Positions 54,301-57,023 of a stretch of DNA of 57,023 nucleotides are shown in pieces. The notes under the pieces were generated by a model. The model was not told the origin of the DNA, did no database searches, and worked only from the letters and a program-made list of their open reading frames with translations. Both the position numbers and the translations under genes were made by a program. Each line of letters begins with the position of its first letter. The stretch's first letter is position 1. Source of the DNA: Candidatus Equimonas faecalis (GTDB lineage: Bacteria > Bacteroidota > Bacteroidia > Bacteroidales > Bacteroidaceae); NCBI GenBank assembly GCA_018066245.1, contig JAGHRT010000052.1, positions 1 through 57,023 of the forward strand, written 5' to 3'.

Positions 54301-56254
54301 TATTGCCCGTGTAGCACACGATGCCGTCGTTGGCATAGGTGCTGTTATTCTGCATGTCATTGGCAGCGCCGTTACCGTCCGTCGCATTGATTGAAATCTG
54401 CGGATTAGCATGCGAGCTCGTCCATTGTGAGCAATAGTCAGACGAACCTGTCGTGTGGAGCGTACCGCCGTTCTGGAAGATATGATAGCCCTTGACCGGG
54501 TCAATCGGTTCGGAGAATGTCAGCCTTGAGCCGTCATTGCCAAGAGCGCTTCCGTTATTCCAAGAGGAGAAGTAGCCGTCGCGGTAATTCACATAGTTGT
54601 TAGCGGTCCCACGAATCTTGAAGTAATGGTAGCCGTCCTTGACCGCATACTCATAGCGGGTAGCCTCCGACTCATTAGCGGTGGTGGTGGCTTTAGCGTT
54701 GTCGTTATTTACATTTTCATGCTTCAGGTAAGCGTTGGCTCCCACGCTCTTGAGGGTGTAGCCGTCGGCATAGGTACCGCCGATGATGAAACAGGTATTA
54801 TCCGAGTCCTCTACGTTGCCAGCCTTGATGTAGCCCGTAGCCTCGTCGTAGTACACGCCGTTTCCTTTCAGCGTCAGGTTATAAGTCTTACCCGTGGTGA
54901 AGGGAAGGAGGTTGTAAGTCACGTTGATGGTGTTGGCCTCGATGCTGATGGAGGGATAGAAGCCCGGCACCTCACTGGCGGTGAGCTGAGAAACGGTGGG
55001 GTTCTCAGCGGTGATCGTCTGACCGCTGGTGTAAGGAGTTCCTCCGTAGGTAACGGTAGCGCCGGTTGCGCCCGTGATGGTCACGGTGTAGTCCACAGTG
55101 TTGCCGAAGGGCACGTTGTTAATAGTAATGGTCGTGCCGTTGTGAGTAGTATCCCAAGCACCAACATTCTGCGTGTAGCCATCGGTTTTGTTGTTGGTGT
55201 TCACAGACAGGTACTTGCTGGTGGTGGTGAATTGGAAAACATTGGTGACATAGTGCACGGCAGTGCCGTCGTCGGCCAGCGTTACAGCACCCGGATTGTG
55301 GCTCTGGGTTGTTGCAGTAGATTTGATATACTTACCGGTAGCAACATTCTTAATCTTCAGCGTCACGTCAGTGCCGCTGAACTCGGGAATGATAGCCCAA
55401 GAATATTTCTCATAGTCCGTCCGTGCAGGAACGGCCTTCTTGGTGACCATCACATTCGTATTATCGGAGTACCAGTATTCATCAGTGCCAAAACAAGAGA
55501 TATACACATAATTTCCGTCGGAGCCGTTGGACACGGTGAAGGGGAAACTTACCGTGGCGGTCAGGTCCTTGTCATAGCCGGGCGTGGAGCTGTCGGTATA
55601 GCTCACGTTGGAGAGAGTCATACCGCTCACGCCGGAGAAGGGATTGTCGGAGGTAGCGCCGGTGAAATTGCCCGTGTAAACATTGCCGTTGGCATCGGTA
55701 AGGGTGTATTTCACGTTGTATTCATTCTCATCGGAATATGGCGTAGGAGTAGAACCTGTCCAAGTAATGGTGCCGTTGGCTGTATCGCGGTAAGGCTTTT
55801 GCGGGTTACCAACATCTCCCTCGGGAGAATAATAGATGCGCATAAGATACACCTCATCCGCCACTATTCCAGCGAGTTCATAAGAAACCCTCTGGTGACC
55901 ACCACCAGTGAACTGCTTGCTATAGCAAGAGGACACCACTGCGTCAGTGCTTGGATTAAGGAGTTCAACACCTATAATCCAAGCTCCGCAGTTTCCACCT
56001 GAATACTCAAAAGTGGCGGTAGCAGTGGCTGAGGTGTCAAACTTCACAAGTCCCTGCGTGCCTCCATAAGCAGAAGCAGCATAGGCAGGGGATTGTATGT
56101 CAACAATTCCCTGAGGTATGGAAGTAGGAATCCAATTTTGCATTGTTTCCTTTGTCCATCCCGACACATTGGGGAAGGGACCATAGTTCCCTTGCGCCCA
56201 CGCTCCCGTTACCATCAGGCAACAGAGAGCGAGAAAAGTTAGGAATCTTTTCAT
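48311..56254 (-). CDS. Giant secreted sialidase (GH33-like) with duplicated flanking modules
   Basis: A 2647-residue exported protein. Signal peptide (MKRFLTFLALCCLMVTGAWAQ). Beta-rich and ricin-B-like segments to about 585 (inferred from W/YxIxN and GKYL patterns). A 160-residue module at about 588-748. The sialidase propeller at about 755-1130 has YRIP at 767-770 (arginine triad), Asp-boxes SSDGGKTW (ending Trp881) and SDDFGVTW (about 941-949), and a DRRN/TSAYSTMCQM region. A lectin-like segment follows, then a second copy of the module (about 1466-1618), long accessory beta regions, and a sorting-like tail (EIYDLQGHRL, then NVINGKKVMFK). It should release sialic acid from host glycans at the surface. 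The frame is open to 56425, but the signal peptide fixes the start at 56254. The gene looks AT-richer than its neighbours. Confidence 0.9.
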   Translation of the reverse strand: MKRFLTFLALCCLMVTGAWAQGNYGPFPNVSGWTKETMQNWIPTSIPQGIVDIQSPAYAASAYGGTQGLVKFDTSATATATFEYSGGNCGAWIIGVELLNPSTDAVVSSCYSKQFTGGGHQRVSYELAGIVADEVYLMRIYYSPEGDVGNPQKPYRDTANGTITWTGSTPTPYSDENEYNVKYTLTDANGNVYTGNFTGATSDNPFSGVSGMTLSNVSYTDSSTPGYDKDLTATVSFPFTVSNGSDGNYVYISCFGTDEYWYSDNTNVMVTKKAVPARTDYEKYSWAIIPEFSGTDVTLKIKNVATGKYIKSTATTQSHNPGAVTLADDGTAVHYVTNVFQFTTTSKYLSVNTNNKTDGYTQNVGAWDTTHNGTTITINNVPFGNTVDYTVTITGATGATVTYGGTPYTSGQTITAENPTVSQLTASEVPGFYPSISIEANTINVTYNLLPFTTGKTYNLTLKGNGVYYDEATGYIKAGNVEDSDNTCFIIGGTYADGYTLKSVGANAYLKHENVNNDNAKATTTANESEATRYEYAVKDGYHYFKIRGTANNYVNYRDGYFSSWNNGSALGNDGSRLTFSEPIDPVKGYHIFQNGGTLHTTGSSDYCSQWTSSHANPQISINATDGNGAANDMQNNSTYANDGIVCYTGNNRDSQGYKITLTVAASFGYKITGFQFDASKADNSDYTIDVTAGGTTKTVSGTTVQHFSQTGVNAQEFVIVIKETAGSATHNKPILFNNFYVTYEAAEPLESEYKLVFDNAHSSVPYRIPAVGQTKDGDLIFVADYRYSGQDIGVVHDGKLDLKMRKKYANGEWGEEETLQACIDNGSEFMAFGDPCIVCDRESNSVMVTSCCGNVSFPDGTYENHQGWARWYSSDGGKTWESSFNTLAPQVVKQLDKRQGDKMNAFFIGSGKISQSHIIKKGQYYRLYCASNTRMQSGKCNFVWYSDDFGVTWNLLGSPDVKAINGGDEPKADELPDGSVVISSRDTGRIFNIFHYTDYENGTGYWGSQATSSSNNSGCYGTGCNGEILIVPVMKKSDNTKTYIALQSVPAASDRRNVSIYWKELTDFTKYRTASELAPDWTKFQVSGTTSAYSTMCQMKDGDIAFFYEENSHNNGYDMVYKKFSVEAITDNAYEFYDLNDAAKASEKAAYLTACVGTYFDEEADEVQALAQAYKADPTMKKYDALNAGFQSPDDLFFTPGLYQIQVGSGTGADHENYTNYYLYAKGKSEDWPIGLVNDKTDERTYVYIWGSHDNWHMEFNHGTTDSYYAANNCKAATSAANLTFTPNDDKTEWKIWGGNQRWMGWKSNGVVFVGSSSTSSTENDNCYFKFTKVVEDIPTAEISLDNTTVTSSQLSELTITFTGDNAAQVQLSTENHTAYLTPKASTPAQVKAQNGKFKAAPVGAIEGNISATDETGKFSINFGDADIAAGDYELTIPEGTFLVGTTPVPELTANYTVEEPVLEGFQIYENNGDYSNTVSPSSYKDKWLSNDTNPQFTILVTGGGRAVNNMSHNDTYADSGIVCNTGNNSIGYKSTMTVSVQSGYKITGYTFKVKNLDGNNTKVVTTADKAINTTADNQTVVVSNVNADSFTITIDGSTGNYNEGVVFTDFYVTYEGEPVVELPYTITPATINTVQPADLTTVKVMFPTDDIPELTENEMHEYVPTLSKEGEENINATGITLNEDTGEYEITFPTTGMADGTWTLTIPQGTFTTIPATESEVLPDPVPVAEISVAYKVQSIEAFTIQDHHLYTIKGAFADDVLLPLVRNGNSMQGGAESATPQTFVFLSTTHENKAGLAPLYKLGTVEGNGYFTYGGGVGNDAVPMAFLTSSTQLQGGVTWDGTPFKEGYFGMVGVANTNDYRTYVVQANTNVNFNGRYNKNTISGSNQLQGTNTWSFNYILEEITGYTVYDVVVEANGANVSYTGTAGNCLTTTAQGNGGYLVVKSDVALKPNNLSVSGITSGLSAVINISGTTITISATASHAVPATGYYYIKDTETGKYLYNDCQNCDYTQSGTKVAFDNGYVWHIESQAGVNTITLHNGEGTGYKASAGAEELDHVDVSEKNWEFEEYTGYIVPVEVEYAIFGAFVPFPEAWMTYPGNNNAAHHGGFFTFQKGAVLPSKEDFGYSQNVIGQPSPDGTNWIGAELENPYNLDGGIANAYYYSQQDVDRIAEVFDRSYEILNKHVGMPGYCTEVNQDFIDNDETGIMQMMQMASEWLYPSYLAGEMSLHDMQAWCDVEYFMNKYILGRLNDYVQTLELVQPAPGEAFHIAVRGNDYTEKTKYYLKNDGSVTANEEEADVFVMGSTDDTDCNALFVSNNNKVDGVENSGPHYLQNHSDVAYSMSGTYSEENNALKLETMMAAEGKDITNACLYRYGAFSVTGTDGKVITFDEANKTWSTSADHAYMNDIATSAIELIPVEYPYNKPKFAVGNPDDHNGGYASIWLPYPMVFPDGVEAYRATSVENDGILILTKVNENHEAVAAGGYILYTPDQGVDTDPDDAANMPLVLPAPADPDDVTPCEDNVFVGSTENPLVVKEEGSWATFKENYEGTAYVLARKNGVIGYYKYKETETYLPKGKAIWFSNYEPSTSTECMQFSFGDIVEAIKALNGEATDAEIYDLQGHRLNKAVKGQVNVINGKKVMFK

Positions 56255-56303
56255 AGGTTTAAGTTTGAATTGGTTAGTATTATTATTTAATATGGAGTAA
56301 GCA

Positions 56304-56604
56304 GTGGAGTTTGTGCTTATGCAGGTGTGCCTAAGGCATTGCCTATTTGACCGGAGGGGTCTTCCTTTATTATTATGTCGGGTTAGTCGTGGAAGTTGTG
56401 CGTAAGATAGGTGCGACTGAGGCATCGCCTATTTGACCGGAGGGGTCTTCCTTATTATTATGTCGGGTTAGTCGTGGAAGTTGTGCGTAAGATAGATGCG
56501 ACTGAGGCATCGCCTATTTGACCGGAGGGGTCTTTCTTATTATTATGTCGGGTTAGCCGTGGAGATTGTGCCTATGCAGGTGTGCCTGAGGCATCGCCTA
56601 TTTG
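56304..56604. repeat. 85-bp tandem repeat in the sialidase leader
   Basis: Three consecutive copies begin GCCTATTTGACCGGAGGGGTC at 56341, 56427 and 56512 (periods 86 and 85 bp), with a partial copy before 56341 and another GCCTATTTGG at 56596 (84 bp on). Each holds GACCGGAGGGGTC (4-bp stem), TTATTATTATGTCGGGTTAG and GGCATCGCC. The outer partial units share TATGCAGGTGTGCCT, while the inner units have TAAGATAG(A/G)TGCGACT instead. The whole tract lies between the promoter at 56609-56641 and the sialidase ATG, so it is transcribed. Confidence 0.92.
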
Positions 56605-56608
56605 GTGA

Positions 56609-56641
56609 GCAAAAATAAGTATTTATCTACTTCCCGCCAAA
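56609..56641 (-). promoter_or_regulatory. Promoter of the sialidase gene
   Basis: On the minus strand TTTG (56638-56641), exactly 20 bp, then TATTTTTGC (56609-56617). The start codon is about 355 bp downstream, leaving a long leader filled with the 85-bp repeat. Confidence 0.82.
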
Positions 56642-56758
56642 GAAAACTCAAAAAATTCCTGCGTTTTTTTTACAGCCAGGGGCAAAAAGTTACATTCAGG
56701 TGGCAAATAGGCGCATGAAAGCCAAACTGCCGCCCCTCTTGAGGGGAAGGAGGGCGCA

Positions 56759-56846
56759 TTAGTCCTTAGAGTAGGGAAAACTACTCCATAGGGGAGGAAA
56801 AACTACTCTATATAGTAGGAAAAACTACTCTATGGAATAGTAAGAG
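56759..56846. repeat. 22-bp tandem array, locus 3
   Basis: Four units at an exact 22-bp period (56759, 56781, 56803, 56825). The clearest reads CTACTCTATATAGTAGGAAA plus two more A residues; others vary in the middle. CTACT...AGTAG are inverted ends. Same family as 17655-17730 and 29601-29698. Confidence 0.9.
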
Positions 56847-56933
56847 TGAGAGAGGGGAGAGTATTAAGCGCCAAAGGTGCGATAGGGCGGAGGATAGGGC
56901 GGAAGCCCTATCTGTTGGGAACACCCCTTTATG

Positions 56934-56996
56934 GGAGCGCTGTAAGTGCGACCTATTTCAAGTAAGTAGAGAATAATGTCGCACTTACAGCGCTCC
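56934..56996. repeat. 19-bp perfect inverted repeat at right edge
   Basis: GGAGCGCTGTAAGTGCGAC (56934-56952) is followed 25 bp later by its exact reverse complement GTCGCACTTACAGCGCTCC (56978-56996). There is no T-run after it, so it is not a simple terminator. Recombination site, cruciform or REP-like element are possible. Confidence 0.9.
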
Positions 56997-57023
56997 TTGA
57001 GAAAAAACGCAACGGGTGAGGTA

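Larger units (their letters stand above)
56642..57023. other. Gene-free right edge
   Basis: Beyond the sialidase promoter the window holds an A-rich stretch, a CCCCTCTTGAGGGG palindrome (about 56743-56756), the 22-bp array, GGCGGAAGCCCTATC words like those in other spacers, and the 19-bp inverted repeat. No reading frame with a credible product is seen. Confidence 0.65.

Noticed and set aside
56941..56996. Invertible promoter between 19-bp arms
   Set aside because: The 25-bp loop has no TTTG/TAnnTTTG boxes and is too short for a promoter.

Overview
The window is chromosomal DNA of a GC-rich member of the Bacteroidales, most like the Prevotellaceae. Reasons: promoters of the Bacteroidetes form (TTTG, about 20 bp, TAnnTTTGC); a complete Na+-translocating NADH:quinone reductase operon; DUF4834 and DUF4105 proteins; a meso-diaminopimelate dehydrogenase; a SecA with long insertions and a C-terminal zinc tail; and four secreted proteins ending in a DLQGR...G(K/R)K(V) tail like the type IX secretion sorting domain. 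I saw no rRNA, tRNA, CRISPR array, transposase, phage or plasmid gene.

Layout. 1-552 is gene-free and rich in hairpins and direct repeats. 553-4507 (+) is a PASTA protein, an RluD-type pseudouridine synthase, ddl and an acyltransferase. 4708-6981 (+) is a STAS protein and a Cache/SpoIIE phosphatase, a partner-switching pair. 7218-13177 (+) is nqrABCDEF, with a rubredoxin-like head fused to NqrC. 13200-17629 (+) is ftsY, rimO, an HU protein, an HU-membrane-LysM hybrid and a small conserved unknown. 17780-21345 (+) is a frameshifted Omp28-like exported protein. 21595-29500 (+) is tig, kdsA, psd, pssA, a DUF4834 protein, a flippase, a glutaminase-dead PurF-like protein and ddh. 29732-38855 (-) reads, in transcription order, DUF4105 protein, degenerate alkaline-phosphatase-fold protein, secA, LTA-synthase-like sulfatase and HAD phosphatase. 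39047-47452 (+) is a glycosyltransferase, type I asparaginase, Xaa-Pro aminopeptidase, a secreted unknown and a large clan GH-D-like glycosidase. 48096-56254 (-) is a 2647-residue secreted sialidase followed by a 57-residue protein. 56255-57023 is a repeat-rich leader and gene-free edge.

The genes are mostly core envelope and energy functions (peptidoglycan precursor, KDO, phosphatidylethanolamine, Sec export, sodium-pumping respiration) plus a secreted glycan-degrading set at the right end. Accessory interest lies in protein fusions and pseudoenzymes (rubredoxin-NqrC, HU-LysM, Cys-less PurF, metal-site-less PafA-like protein) and in several unusual repeat families. The clearest is an array of 22-bp units containing CTA...TAG inverted ends, seen in three intergenic spacers and, as a frame-preserving 21-bp version, inside a glycosyltransferase gene. 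A second family, octamers like TAATTTGC, lies between genes and also runs into two coding ends. A third is an 85-bp tandem repeat in the transcribed leader of the sialidase.
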